NCBI GenBank assembly: GCA_027625915.1
Contig: JANTQA010000015.1
Coordinates: 7,779,001 to 7,843,000 of the forward strand
Direction: 5' to 3'
From: Anaeramoeba flamelloides
Taxonomy: Eukaryota; Metamonada; Anaeramoebidae
Length of the DNA: 64,000 nucleotides
Each line of letters starts with the position of its first letter. Within the stretch, counting starts at the first letter, position 1. The position numbers and the translations under genes are program-made. Shown in pieces: positions 20,001 through 31,928 of this stretch. Under the pieces are notes generated by a model, which saw only the letters and a program-made list of their open reading frames with translations, made no database searches and had not been told where the DNA came from.

Positions 20001-22944
20001 ACCTAGAAATTCTTAAAGAATAACCATTTTTAATTGAAGAGTTATTTCGCAACCAGAAATGGTGACAACATAAGTAGTTTCTCATAAAAATCATTTTTTT
20101 CTAAGAAAGCCAAAAGAAAAACAAAAATTGATCTTTGAAAATACCAATTTGAATTGAAAAATGAGTTTCGATAAACCTATTTTGTATTTTACTATTCTTC
20201 ATTGGAATTCACGAATATAAAATTTGTAATGATCATTTCAAATTTTCGATTAAAATTTGTTTTTAAGTTTGATTTTAAATTTTGATAATTTTTAAAATAT
20301 CAGGTTTTTATATCCTTATAAATGTAAAAAGTGAATTCTTAATAAGATTTAATTATTAAAACTTATAAAATACGAAATAAAAATAATTAATTTTTTTTTT
20401 TTAATTGATTATTCACAGCAAGTCTCAATTAAATAAATAAGCCAAATTTCGAGATTAGGGGTTAACTTTGTTATTTTTATTTTTTTCTTTCCTCATTTAT
20501 CTTTCAAAAAATAAAATATTTATACTCTATTTTTATTTATCAATCTATATTGGCTATTATCTCTAAACACTTTCGTAAAATACATTCTTATTCAAAAACA
20601 AAATAATTAAAAAATTTTTTTGTGATGTAAAATCTGTCCTTATTTTTCAAATTTAGCTTATAAAATCCAGTAAAAAAATTATTAACTTCCAATAATCAAT
20701 AATATACCAATAAAAATCCCAATTAAACTCAATTCCAGATAAAAGGGTACATAAATTTTCAGGAATTATTTATAATTGAATCTAATTAATTGTAGTATAA
20801 TTCTAAAATAAAAACGGCCATTTCAAACTTAAAAAGATACTCAACAGAATATTTAAAACTCATTAAAACAAAACAATAAAAATACAAATTAAATATACTA
20901 AAAAGTGATGTTCCCTTTTATTTGAAATGAAAAATCTCATTTTAGAAATTGTAAAGAAAAAAAAAATATCAAATCTATAACAACCATTGAATACTGCGAA
21001 TAGGGAAAAAGTTCTTTAAATTTTATTGACAATTTTTGAAATCATTAACTTTTTTTCCTTTAAATTCTCATTTTAAAGATAAAGCCAAAATTCATCATAT
21101 TCTTTTTTTGGTAATGTTCTTTCTTTTATTTTCTCTTTTCTTTGTTCCATACATCAATCCAATAATGGTCTTTCTTAATTTGCTATTTCTAGTTAATTCC
21201 AAATCAAACTTAAACTGTTTCAATTTTTATACGGGTAGATTATTTCCAAATTAGTTCCTTCGTATCTTGTTTTTTCATTTTCCAACTGTTAAATATCCTT
21301 AAATAAAAAAATGAAAAAATGAATAATTAAATGAATAAAATTAAAATAACCAATAAGTAATTATCTTATTAACAATCAAATTCAATAGTATTGATGATTT
21401 GAGATATGTGTTCTTTTGTTTGAATAAGAGTTATATATATATATATATATTCCGATTTATTGGTAAGAAGTAAGTGTTGGACTCTAGGTCTGGTAAAAAG
21501 AGAATTATGAAGTGGCTAAATTTATGTTCCCGAATAAAAAGATTATCTAAAATATACACTGTCATTAGAAGAATTTTAAACTCGATTTATTTTTCTAAAA
21601 AATTATATATATATTTCAAAAATAATATTAAAACACATTCAAGTAACTAGGTATCAATATTTTTATAGGTGGTCCTTTTCATCCATATTGGAAACAATAA
21701 TATAGAAATAAAAAAATCAAAAAATATCTGTTTGGAACAAAATGATAAATTAAACGGATAAGAAAATTGTATTTGTAAATTTATTGAATTTTTACCAATA
21801 ATTATTGAAAGATCATATGATAAGATACCATCAACTAATTAAATATGATTTTTCTATGTAACAAACTCAATTTGATACTTATGACAAAAATGTAAAAAAA
21901 AATTCAAGATATCTGGTTAAAATTGGGAAAAGGGTAAATGAAAACAATACAAAAAAGATAAAATAAAAGTATAAAAAAGTTAGTTCAAATTTAAAATTAT
22001 TTCCAAATTGATTTGTAAAATGCAGTATTGTTATACTTTTTAAAGTATTTTATCTGTTGCCAAAATTTTGGAATTTCATTAATTTTTGATTTCTTTTTTT
22101 TTAACAAAATTAATGTTTCTAATTGATTAATCTTGAATCGAATCTAAAAATATTGTGTAGTACATAATAAGAAATTTTCAATGAAATAAAAAAGTCCACA
22201 GTTTTAACTTATGGTTGATTTATTAAGTTGGATTTTATTAGAATCTTGAACCAACTTTATTTTTTTGATATACACTTAATTTTCGAATGTTTACCGTTGG
22301 AAATATTTCCATAATTTCTGAATAAAATATTTTTTTTTATCCAAATTAATTTATCTGAATAAACTGAATAAATATTCTAATTGTTTTTTTCCAAAAGATT
22401 TAACTAATCAAAATAAGAGTTTATTTGAGTTGTATTAAATTTGCAACAAATAAAATTTTGGGTTTAAAAAAAAATCCCAATTAATTTAGAAATGGGTTTT
22501 AAAAAAGACTCACTTAACTCTTTATTTTAGCACACTTAATGAAAATAGAGTCAATTGGGAATATTTTAAATATTAAAAAAAACACATTGTTAGTTTCTAG
22601 TAAAAATATATAGTAAAAAAAAATTTCTAAAATGAGAAATGAAGTAAAAATTTTCAGAGATTTATTTGAACTTATCAGTATTAATAGTAATTCATACATC
22701 AATTTTTGCACAAGATTGCAATTTTTACTTGAGAATTAACGAAATTTTCCATTTTACTGTTTCGTCATTCATTCTTTTTGATAGTTTCGATAAAAAAAAA
22801 TTAAAGTTAGAATTGCTTTTTTCACCGAGGAATTGAATTATTTTGTTTTTTTAATAACCAATTATTTCTCAAAAATATATCCTTTGTTGAATACTAAAAT
22901 AATCTTGTTGTTCAAATCCACTTTTTTCTTTATTCGGGTTAACA
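20001..22944. other. Long intergenic stretch
   Basis: No gene found. A hydrophobic 72-residue frame at 21036-21254 lacks a recognisable family and has a biased, AT-driven composition. A (TA)n tract lies at about 21431-21451. No clear inverted repeats were noticed. Confidence 0.45.
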
Positions 22945-23111
22945 TACTGGTATTTAAATAAAAAACGGATCATTTTCACTTTATTTTCAATTTCTTTTTT
23001 CAAACAAAGACCACAAATCCCAACTTATTTCTTTAAGAAGTCAATTTAGACAAAGAAAAATAGGTCAAAGGAAGTGAAAATTTTTTCCCATTTAGAATTC
23101 AAATACCAGTA
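22945..23111. mobile_element. MITE-C (TA-ended), copy 1
   Basis: 167 bp, TA-CTGGTATTTAAATAAAA at the left and TTCAAATACCAG-TA at the right, with inner inverted blocks CATTTTCACTT and AAGTGAAAATTTTTTCCCATTT. Sister copy at 59234-59399. Non-coding. Confidence 0.75.
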
Positions 23112-23507
23112 AAAAAACATTATTGAAAAAAATACTGGTATCGCAAAAAAAGACATATGAATGGTTTATCTGTGTTGTTAATGATCAAAATTTCGTCTTG
23201 AATTGGGTTCAATCTATACGTCCACTTTTTGTTAATTTTGGTAATTAATTTAATTTCTTGAAAAGTTGAATTTAGGATCCAAGAAGGCAAAAATTGACAA
23301 AAAAATAAAAAAACAAAATTCAAAAATAAGAAAAACAAATTCATTGAAAAGCAAGGATCACTTTCGAAAAGAAAGTTCGCTTTATTCGTCTAATAAAAGT
23401 ATTTATATTGATGGTTATGGAAAGTATTGAGTTTGATCTTTGTGGTTTTTTGTTTATTGTGGTTTAAAATTGGACATTTTTGGTAATTATATATTTTGTT
23501 TTGATAA

Positions 23508-24168
23508 TTAGAGGATTGTTACTTCAACATCAACACCTGTTTCAACACTCAATCGAGCCTTTTTGTTTCGAAAAAAAGTTTTTCAAAAAGAAAAGAAGGA
23601 ATAAAAAAAAAAAAAAAAAAAAAAGTAAAAATAAAAAAATTTTTAATAAAAGCAAAAGTTCAAGTAAAAGAAAAAAAACTAAAAAAAAATTTTGTTTCAC
23701 TTACAATTCTTTTGACAACAGTTGACTGGCAATAAAGATCAATTATTCTTTTATAAATTCTCATTTCGAATCTATCCCAAGTTTTGGTACCTTTTTTTTT
23801 TTTTCCAACAAAACAAGAAAAAATCATAAAAGAAAAAACAAAAAAAGAAGAAGGAGAGTAAGGATTAAAAAAAAAAAGGATGGGCTTTGATTGTTTTTGT
23901 TTGCAAAACAAAAAAACAATGGCAATATCAAAGTAATTGAAAAGTGTAACAAACCTTCTCCACAAGGTGATTTTCTTGTTGTGATACATAACCTTTTTGT
24001 TGGTAATCGGATTGGTCCTTTGACTTTCAAGTCGTGTTCTTTAGCGGCATCGATAAAGTTTTTTGATACTTTTTCAACAGGAAGAACGTTGGTTCCACTT
24101 AAAGTAATTCTAATGTGTTTGACTTTTTCTTGTTCAGTTTGTTGTGGTTTTTTGATAATTTGGCTCAT
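23508..24168 (-). CDS. Small-subunit ribosomal protein uS10 (RPS20)
   Basis: Component of the cytosolic 40S subunit. Three exons on the minus strand: 24168-23955, 23790-23705 and 23558-23508; introns of 164 bp (GTTTGT..AAG) and 146 bp (GTAAGT..AAG), phase-consistent, giving 116 residues against about 119 in animals. Family signatures read in order: [59 protein letters not shown], and the closing [13 protein letters not shown]. The start is the ATG at 24166-24168, giving the usual short variable N-terminus. The gene looks intact and its GC content is higher than its surroundings. Call based on the family's known conservation. Confidence 0.95.
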
Positions 24169-25430
24169 GCAAGAAATTGTAAATTATTGATAAAGATCAA
24201 TCAAAAAAAAATGAACATATTATTTTTTGATTGAATATTAAGGTGGAAATGTCTTGAACAACAATTAGAAAAAGCAAAGTCTAAGATACAGTAATTCCAA
24301 ATGTTTTTATCACTAAACCTTTTTGTTTTAATTCAATAATCTCTTTTCTACTTTAGAAATAGGAATCTCGTTTTTAATTTCAACAGATTTTTCTTCGAGA
24401 AAGGAGATACAAAAAAAATTCAACAAATTGACTGTATAAATGAATATTATTAGTGACATATTTTCATCTATAAGACTACTATTATACTCTTTTAGGGATA
24501 GGGACATTGAAATCACTCAAGATCAACTATTATAGAAAATTATTGTATTAACTTTGTGATTAATATAAAGAATTATCTTCTTAAAAACATAATAATAAAA
24601 AAAGTTGATAAAGCTAGAAATAAGTTGTATCAGTATTGTTTGTTAAAATTTTGAAAAAAGAAAATCATAAAAAATTGATACTTTTACAATCTTTAGTTTA
24701 CTATTTTTTCTATTTTTCGAAAAATTCTTTAAATACTTTAAATTGGTTCAAATATCTGGAATCAATTTTTATATTTAGTTTGTTTTATTAAATTTATAAT
24801 ACTGAATTAAACTCTGATATTTTTTCTTTTTTTTTTACTTTTTATTTTTTTTAAATTGTTTGTGTTTGTCCATTATTATTTATATTTAGATGTTTGTACA
24901 TTGTAAAGGGGGGGGAGTAAAATAGCTTTCTTACAATTTGCTTTTTAAATTTTTTTTTTTTCCAATTTCCCAAATTATTATAGTTTTTTCAATTGAAATG
25001 ATGAAAAAAAAAATTATATATATATATATATATATATTCACCAAAGAAGTACATATTTAACTCTAATTCCACTTATATTTACATTCCCTTTCAGACATTA
25101 AAGTTTAAAACTATCAATATCTATGATCATGCAAAAACACTTGAAATTATCTTTGTTAAAATTAATTCCAAAAGTTTAAATTCTCATAATTATTTTCGAA
25201 ATATTATTCTATAATTTTCATTAAAAGGTAGACATATATAAAAAGTGATAAATATATTCAGTGATTTCCTTCTCTTGATATTTTTAACATAACGGATATA
25301 ATTATGGAGAAAATTGTTTGTATTAAATGTTAATAAAGATTAATATAACAAGTAAATGATTTGGATTTTAGAATCATTCAACTTGAATGATAAATTTTAT
25401 AATTGTGAATTCTTAACAACGAATTAAGAT
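24169..25430. other. Intergenic region upstream of uS10
   Basis: Contains the uS10 promoter region, without a recognisable motif. A G8 run near 24908-24916 and a (TA)n tract near 25015-25037 are the only marked features. Confidence 0.5.
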
Positions 25431-25649
25431 TTTAACCTTCCTATGAAAAAGATAGAATATTATTTCATAACAAATTAAAAGAATTAAATCTGAATGAATT
25501 GATTCCAAATCAAGACAGTTTGAAACTATTTTCATTGATTAATAATTGAGAAATCTCTGATTTTAGGTTTAAATTTCTGAAATGGAATTTAAGTCTAAAG
25601 GAAACTAGAGTGTAATTTACACTTCTTCAATAATAATAAATAAATAAAA
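25431..25649 (+). mobile_element. LINE 3'-end fragment, copy 1
   Basis: A 219-bp 5'-truncated non-LTR retrotransposon end. It encodes a remnant beginning YEKDRILFHNKLKELNLNEL, has a 3' UTR with GAGTGTAATTTACACTTCTTC, and a tail of (AATAAATAAA)-type repeats. It is flanked by a 10-bp target duplication GAATTAAGAT at 25421-25430 and 25650-25659, so both ends are defined. Homologous to 53286-53500 and, on the other strand, 60228-60970. Confidence 0.85.
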
Positions 25650-26049
25650 GAATTAAGATATTTTATCTTGATAAAATATTTTTGTAGAATGTCATTCCAA
25701 ATAAGTTCTGGCTGTAGTATATCTAAGAATAAAACCCTTGCCTATCTTATTTCAATTAAAATTTATCCTATAATCTTAAATGTGAATAAATAAATTAACA
25801 AAATGGAAATCCTAAAGTTATCTTTTTATTTGATTTTCAAAATAAAAAGAAATTTTTAGATTTTTTTTAAGTTAATACTAGAGACTCGCGACAGAAACAC
25901 TTTTTAATATAACTTAAAAACTGTTGTATATAGAAAAAGGCTGTAAAATTTAACAACATCTGCATTTTTTTCCTGAAAAAATAATAAAAAATAATAAAAA
26001 ATCATCCTGCGAAACAATATTTTACCAAAAGGAAAATTTTATTTTAAAT

Positions 26050-26248
26050 TACAGTCAGTTCCACTTTTAAGGCACAAAGTTTCAACGAAATTTAAGGAAC
26101 AAAAAAATCTAAAATTAAGGCACAAAATTTGTAATTTTTTTTTACTGATATTTTTACTAGAATTTGAATTTTGTGCCTTAATTTGAGATTTTTTTGTGTG
26201 TCTTAAATTACGTTGAAAGTTTGTGTCTTAAAAGTGGAACTGACGGTA
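26050..26248. mobile_element. MITE-A, copy 2
   Basis: TA-CAGTCAGTTCCACTTTTAAG to CTTAAAAGTGGAACTGACGG-TA; same palindrome as 4579-4779 with several substitutions, matched in both arms near the ends (TTCCAC/GTGGAA). Confidence 0.9.
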
Positions 26249-26867
26249 ATTTTATTATGTAATTATTTGAAAAATAAATAAATATCATGGCATTAATTAA
26301 ACAAAGACTTATTTTGAAAACTATTGCAATAAAATTATAACTTTGAACCAAGTGAAAATAATTTCTCAACAGATTTTTTAATAATAATTTAGTTTACCGG
26401 GGTGATCTAATACAGTAACTATTATCTAGATTTCAAATATCACCCAAACTATTTTTTATTGTTCTTGTATAAAAAACCATTTAATTCATCCTACAAAAGC
26501 ATAACTAGTATCAAATCAATTTTGAATCTAAACTCCTTGATATTTGAAGTAAATTTTGAATTAATAAATAGATTCGTTTAAAAATTTTCTTAATTTTTCT
26601 TAATTTTTCTCCAATTTTTTTATGATTTTATTGTTTTTGTATTAGGAATTAATTGAACAAAAACTATTAACTATCTTTTTGAAAAAAAAATTTACTATTA
26701 ATCCTGAATTTTAAAAATTTCTTTTTTAAATAATAGAAACTTAAAAAACGAGTATAAAATCTCATTATTATTTATTTCTTGTGGTATTCAATTCATAAAC
26801 TTTATATATAGATATATAAGACTTAAAGTTTTTAATCACAAGTTAATTAAAAGTAAGACTATAAGTG
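26249..26867. other. AT-rich spacer between two MITE-A copies
   Basis: No gene. A short tandem of TTTTTCTTAA units lies near 26585-26610. Confidence 0.5.
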
Positions 26868-27068
26868 TACAGTCAGTTTCACAATTAAGGCACAAACTTT
26901 CAACGAAATTTAAGGCACAAAAAAAATCTCAAATTAAAGCACAAAATTCAGATTCTAGTAAAATTAATTGTAAAAAAAAAAAATTCCATATTTTGTGCCT
27001 TAATTTGTGATTTTTTTGTGCCTTAAATTCCGTTGAAAGTTTGTGCCTTAAAAGTGAAACTGACTGTA
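26868..27068. mobile_element. MITE-A, copy 3
   Basis: TA-CAGTCAGTTTCACAATTAAG to CTTAAAAGTGAAACTGACTG-TA. Full-length palindrome, 0.6 kb from copy 2 in the same region. Confidence 0.9.
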
Positions 27069-27119
27069 CTATTTAAGAAATTTTCAGAAATCATCTACTT
27101 AATTTTTACAACATAACTT

Positions 27120-27631
27120 TTAAGGACTACATTACGGCCCTAGAGAATGTTTCGTTATTGTATCATTTTACTTTCACTTGTTGAAAAGAATTTTCATTCT
27201 GAAGAAATTGGAGAAAAAAATTTAACTAATTTTCAAAGGTAAAATCAAACAAAAAAAAAGGATGAAAATTTTCAAATAGAGTATGAGATTGAAAATTTTT
27301 AAAAAAAAATCATTTAAAGGATTTTCAAGTACAATTTCAAATTGAAATTTGAAAACATTTAAAATTTGGAAAAATAACTATAAACTATTTAGAAAAGCTC
27401 GGAGGAATTATTTTTGTTTTAATAGATTTGAAATGGAAATTATATTTTTATTATCAAATTTTGAATGGATCTAAGAAAGGTAAAAATTGTGAAAATTCTT
27501 GGAATTATGAAAATATACCATTTTGTTGTCAAAGAAATACTCTCGGGTAAAATTTAATTGAAATTATAGAACTCTTTCAGGAATGTTTGATCAACAATTT
27601 CACTGTTTTCACTGAAAAACGTAGACTTTAT
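27120..27631. mobile_element. TTAA-element T5, diverged copy
   Basis: Starts TTAAGGACTACATTACGG, shares ATTTTACTTTCACTTGTTGAAAAG.. and GAAGAAATTGGA with 53703-54236, and ends near CACTGAAAAACGTAGACTTTA, where the closing TTAA has decayed. Internal coding capacity none. A left-half fragment seems to lie at about 40273-40400. Confidence 0.6.
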
Positions 27632-27907
27632 CAATCACTTTCCATTTTCTATCAAAGAGAAATACTTTTTTATGACTGGACATTTTGCCCTTTCGAAAAT
27701 AAGTTGTTCAGAATAACTAATTTTCAAGCCAAACGTGAATTTTTTTAAGAATTTTTCCACTTTTAAGAGACACACAATCTACAGATCTTGATATATTTAT
27801 AAACTTTTTAGTTTTTACATCAAAAATCTCTTTCGAGGAATCTTATTTAAAAAAAACTCACAGAATCTTGATCAATTTTTTTCATTTTTCATTTTTTTGT
27901 GTTGGCA

Positions 27908-28560
27908 ATGCAAGAAATTCAAAAGAAAGAAGAAGAAAAAACGATTCTTGATCGAATGAATAAAAACGAACAGTGTAGCTCTTTTATTCTACTTCTATTC
28001 TCTTTTTTTTTAACTTTTTAATTGATCACATAAACAAACTTCCATAAATACTTTTTTTTTTTTTTTTTTTTTTTTTTTGTGTGTGTTTGATAAAGATTTT
28101 TTGGAGATGCTAAACACTATCTCTTCAAGGGTGTATTTTAGAGAATACTTTGAGCCGCCTAAAGTTCACAAGTATATGAAAAAGAAAGAAAGAAAAGAAA
28201 ATCAAAAAAAAAGAAATGAGATGGTGAAACAAAATAAAATGCAACACGTAACTTCATTCCAACTACTTAAAAAAAAAAACAAACAAATTTTTGTTCTTCA
28301 CTTAATAACCTTTCTACTTTCTTGAACAATCCTTTTAATTTTGTAAAACAAAAAAATAGTACGATCCTTTCCAAGCATATTCCATCAAAGAAATGCAGTT
28401 ACTAGTCGATAAACAAGGTAAAAGAATTATTTCCTTCTTGTTTTACATCTTCACTTTTGGTTAACTTTTCCAATTAACCGATACCAAAACAGCTTTTTTC
28501 GATCTTATCTTCAAAACGCTTTTTCAAGTTATTTGGAGCTGTTTTGTGAACCAATTATAA
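27908..28560 (+). CDS. Small four-exon protein, possible bS21m-like
   Basis: Proposed exons 27908-27974, 28096-28247, 28360-28417 and 28493-28560, all GT-AG and phase-consistent, giving 114 residues ending in TAA. The protein is Lys-rich: MQEIQKKEEEKTILDRMNKN, then ..SSRVYFREYFEPPKVHKYMKKK, a charged helix, and HYDPFQAYSIKEMQLLVD. The E-YFEPP..RxKKxxRxxx pattern and the late DPFQ recall mitochondrial bS21 (xxYYEKPxxRR... and DPWQG in animals), but the resemblance is short and I found no other support; in a lineage without mitochondrial ribosomes the call would be wrong. The last exon is hydrophobic and the least certain. The ATG is the first in the frame and the short introns (121, 112, 75 bp) fit other genes here. 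Confidence 0.5.
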
Positions 28561-28825
28561 TACACTTGTAAAGTGAATTCATACAGTGGTTACAGCCCCA
28601 CCATGAAAAGTTATCAAACATAAAAATTGAGGATCTTTTTATAAAATTTTATCCTGTGTAATAAACTGTAAAATAGTCCAAAAGATTATCACAAAACCAG
28701 CAAATTTTATTATAAAGTACTAAAATTATGTTAATAATTTTGTGGTTTTGGTAATTGACATAAAAATTCAAAAAAAAAATTGCATTAATTTGGATCTTCG
28801 ATTTCCAAAATTCAAAAATCAATGC

Positions 28826-30204
28826 TTAAGGGAGTAGCTACACCATAAGATATGATAAAAATTTGAGAGAGATGAGATAAGAACATTTTATTTTAGTGGC
28901 GTGTGATCGTAGATTCTCTAAAAATTTTTTTTAAAAAATTATTTGATATTTTAATTTTAGTCATGTTGAACAATTAAAAAATTGAGATTATATTGATAAA
29001 ATAGTTTTTTTTTTTTTTATTATTTTTTTATTAAAATAAACTTAATTCGATTAATTTGGACACAGTTTAAACAGTTGGAAAAATAACAATAACATGATTT
29101 ATATCCAATTGGAAATTAATTTTAATTCAACAAACTATTTCATTTTTTGTGTTTTTTGTTTTTGTTTTCATTTTCAATTTTTCAGTTACTTAATCAGTTT
29201 AGTTAGATCTGAAAATTTTTTATAGATGATTGATAGATGGTTACTATTGAGTTTCAAAAATTGAAAAATCCACATACAACCGGTACATTGTATCTTATCA
29301 TTTGATCGATCAACCATTGTTGGTGTAATATAACAAATCTACCAATATATTTTTTGTTCAAACTCTTTCATTTCAGCTCGTTTCATTTTTTTTGGACACA
29401 CTTGTTTTAATTTTTTATTTTATATTGTTTTCTTATATTTGGATGAAAATGATTACTTAAAAAACCATTAATACTATGTTACTTAAATCTGGTTTCATAT
29501 TACATTTGGAAAAATATAATAAATTGAGTTTTTGTTTCCCTATTTTTGATTTTAGATGTGTCCAAATTTTTGGAATGGGGTTTAGTTTTTTTTTTTTGGG
29601 AGAAGATAATTTCAGATTCTTTGAATAAAAATTATAGCTATTTTTTGGTTTAAACTTTGATAACATATAATCATATTCACTTCTCATATTCCACTAAACC
29701 CAACGATTTAAAATCCTAACAAGTAATAATTTGACTTAATTATTCTAATTTTGGAATCTTCTAGCTATTTTAGTCCCATTTATGTTTCCTTTTATATTCT
29801 CTCAATTGTAATATTGTTGTTCTTTTTAAACAAAATCCATTAATCCCAAATGCCACTAATAAAAAAATATTTTTAATTTCTTTATGTTGCCAGGATTAAA
29901 AAAATCTCAAAAATGATGTTAAAATAAAAAATGAAAAAATTAAATGCCACAATAAAATGTTGAGAGAAGGATAAAAGATAAGTCATTCAACATTCAAAAC
30001 ACTATTTTTTGCAATTCAACTCAACATTCTATTGTGGCAATTTCTTTGAGACTTTGAAAAAAAAAATTAAAAAATCTAATGGATGAAGTACTTTAAATAA
30101 TAAAAATCAATGAGGTACAACCAGAGTAAAAAATGTTATTTTCTGATCCTCTTCAGAATTACAAAAAAGTGAAAAATTTTTCTTTACTGTGGCTACTCCC
30201 TTAA
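28826..30204. mobile_element. TTAA-element T3 (1.38 kb)
   Basis: Left end TTAAGGGAGTAGCTACACC and right end GTGGCTACTCCCTTAA are inverted repeats of about 16 bp, with TTAA at the outside on both sides. The middle is non-coding and contains a second inverted-repeat unit (29053-29578). Its right TTAA is also the left TTAA of the next element. Confidence 0.75.
29053..29578. repeat. Inverted-repeat unit nested in T3
   Basis: It opens AATTTGGACACAG and closes TGTGTCCAAATTT, 526 bp apart, and its right 470 bp match the diverged repeat at 1735-2175. It may be an independent element inserted in T3 or the shared core of a family. Confidence 0.55.
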
Positions 30205-30760
30205 GGTTTAAAATCCCTGAAATTTGAAAAAAGATTGTCTTGTGTATGGTGTATTGATTTGTTAATTTGGTTCTTAGCTGATCGATCTTGGATTTGGTAT
30301 GGGTTTTAAAAGTGGTTCAAAACGGCAATTTTTGACAATTTTTTTTTTTTTTTTACGAAAACCAGAAATGAAGAGTTTAAGATTAATTGGTTGGAACTTA
30401 AGTTATAATAAAAAGTGGTTTGTGGCTTGTTGATTGAAATTTTTAATTAGGTTTGGTTTTATTCGGTGCTTTTAAAAAACAATTTTTTTTCATTTAGTTA
30501 ATTGACAAAAAAGTAAATCAAAATTTTCTTCGAGAACCCAAAAATTTAAATTTATTCTTAAACACCTACCAATCTATTAATCTTAAACTCTTCAATTCGG
30601 ATTTCGGAAAAAAAAAAATAAATTATCAAAAATTGCCGTTTTGAACCACTTTTAAAACCCATACCAAATCCAAGATCGATCAGCTAAGAACCAAATTAAC
30701 AAATCAATACACCCTACACAAGATAATCTTATTTCCAATTTCAGGGATTGTAAACCTTAA
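30201..30760. mobile_element. TTAA-element T2, copy 1 (long inverted arms)
   Basis: 560 bp with inverted arms of roughly 170-200 bp: TTAAGGTTTAAAATCCCTGA ... TCAGGGATTGTAAACCTTAA, with arm landmarks TTCTTAGCTGATCGATCTTGG and AAAACGGCAATTTTTGACAA mirrored as TTGTCAAAAATTGCCGTTTT-type and CCAAGATCGATCAGCTAAGAA. Copy 2 is at 57724-58284. It would fold into a long hairpin. No coding frame. Confidence 0.9.
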
Positions 30761-31004
30761 AGCCCTAGTACCAGTATAAAAGCAAAAAATGTACATTCTT
30801 TTTGTCATTTTTTTTTACAAAATTTCCTTTTTCAAAAACTCCTGAACAAAAGGTTGACTGAAATGAAAAAATGATTACTATTCAAACTTCGCCAAATACT
30901 TGGTTCAAAACTATAACTTTTAGATATTTCAAAAAAGTTAATTTAAAAAAAAATGACTAAAAAAATGGCCATTTTTTGATTTTATACTGGTACTAGGGCT
31001 TTAA
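30757..31004. mobile_element. TTAA-element T4 (248 bp)
   Basis: TTAAAGCCCTAGTACCAGTA at the left, TACTGGTACTAGGGCTTTAA at the right, perfect over at least 20 bp, with the inverted repeat continuing as TAAAA.. It begins at the TTAA that ends T2. Non-coding. No other copy noticed in this window. Confidence 0.85.
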
Positions 31005-31434
31005 ACAATTGAAAAGTACCTTTCGAAAAAGACTTTAAAGTTTCTGTGATTTATGGGATTTTTGTGGTTGATTTGATTTCTGGTCTTTCTTTTTTACAAA
31101 AGAATTGATTTCTGTAATTTTCTTTTCTTTTGAAATTCAATTTTTGGCAATGTTATTATCAAAAAAAATTTTCTCTTATCAAGTAAGAGAAGTTGAAGTT
31201 TTGATCTTACAATATACATCCCAATGACTTTTTAGCTCACACTACACGATTACATATAAGGTACAAAATAATCAAAAAAAGGAACAAAAAAACCTCATAA
31301 CTCACAAAAAAAGATCTGACCTAATAACGCACAGTCCTTTTTTTTTTTCCAACTCAAACAATAATCTAATAAAAAAAGTGTGTGCCTTCATATCCAAGAA
31401 ATGTTCCTGAAAAAAAAAATTTTTTTTTTCTGCC
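31005..31434. other. AT-rich spacer
   Basis: Nothing recognised; homopolymer runs at 31409-31428. Confidence 0.5.
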
Positions 31435-31616
31435 TTACTGTCAAATCTAAAACCCGGAAATTTTCATAAACCCGGTAATTCCATTTTTCTGGGCAATTAA
31501 ATTATTTGTCTGTAAAATGGGAGTATATTTTTTACATTTTACTAATATTTACAATTGATCAGAAAAATGGAATTACCGGGTTTATGAAAATTTCCGGGTT
31601 TTAGATTTGACAGTTA
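31435..31616. mobile_element. Inverted-repeat element with TTA duplication
   Basis: TTA-CTGTCAAATCTAAAACCCGG ... CCGGGTTTTAGATTTGACAG-TTA, arms of about 57 bp identical to the eye (continuing AAATTTTCATAAACCCGGTA and ATTCCATTTTTCTG) around a loop of about 60 bp. The arms' identity suggests a young insertion. One copy seen here. Confidence 0.85.
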
Positions 31617-31928
31617 TTTGAGGAATTTGAATGTGTAATAAAAAGGCATAGGATTGTAATAGAAATTTAATAACCTATTTTATAAAAGACAATTTTAAAA
31701 TAGATAACCAACTTCTATGTCTTAGAAACTTTTCATCACATTGTTAGAACGGAGATAAAAAAGTTTTATAAAAGTAGAATTTTGGTTCTCAGTGTGGTTG
31801 GCATGAATTATTTCAAAAACCCATTTTTTGGAAAAGGAACAATTTTTCTTCCTTTCATTTTTGCAGTCTTCTTTTCCAATCAAAAAAATGAGATGAAAAT
31901 CAAAAATCAAAAATCAAATCAATTAAGC

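Noticed and set aside
21036-21254. Hydrophobic 72-residue frame with a possible membrane segment
   Set aside because: Phe/Leu/Ile bias is what T-rich DNA gives in any frame; no homology recognised and no neighbouring exon.
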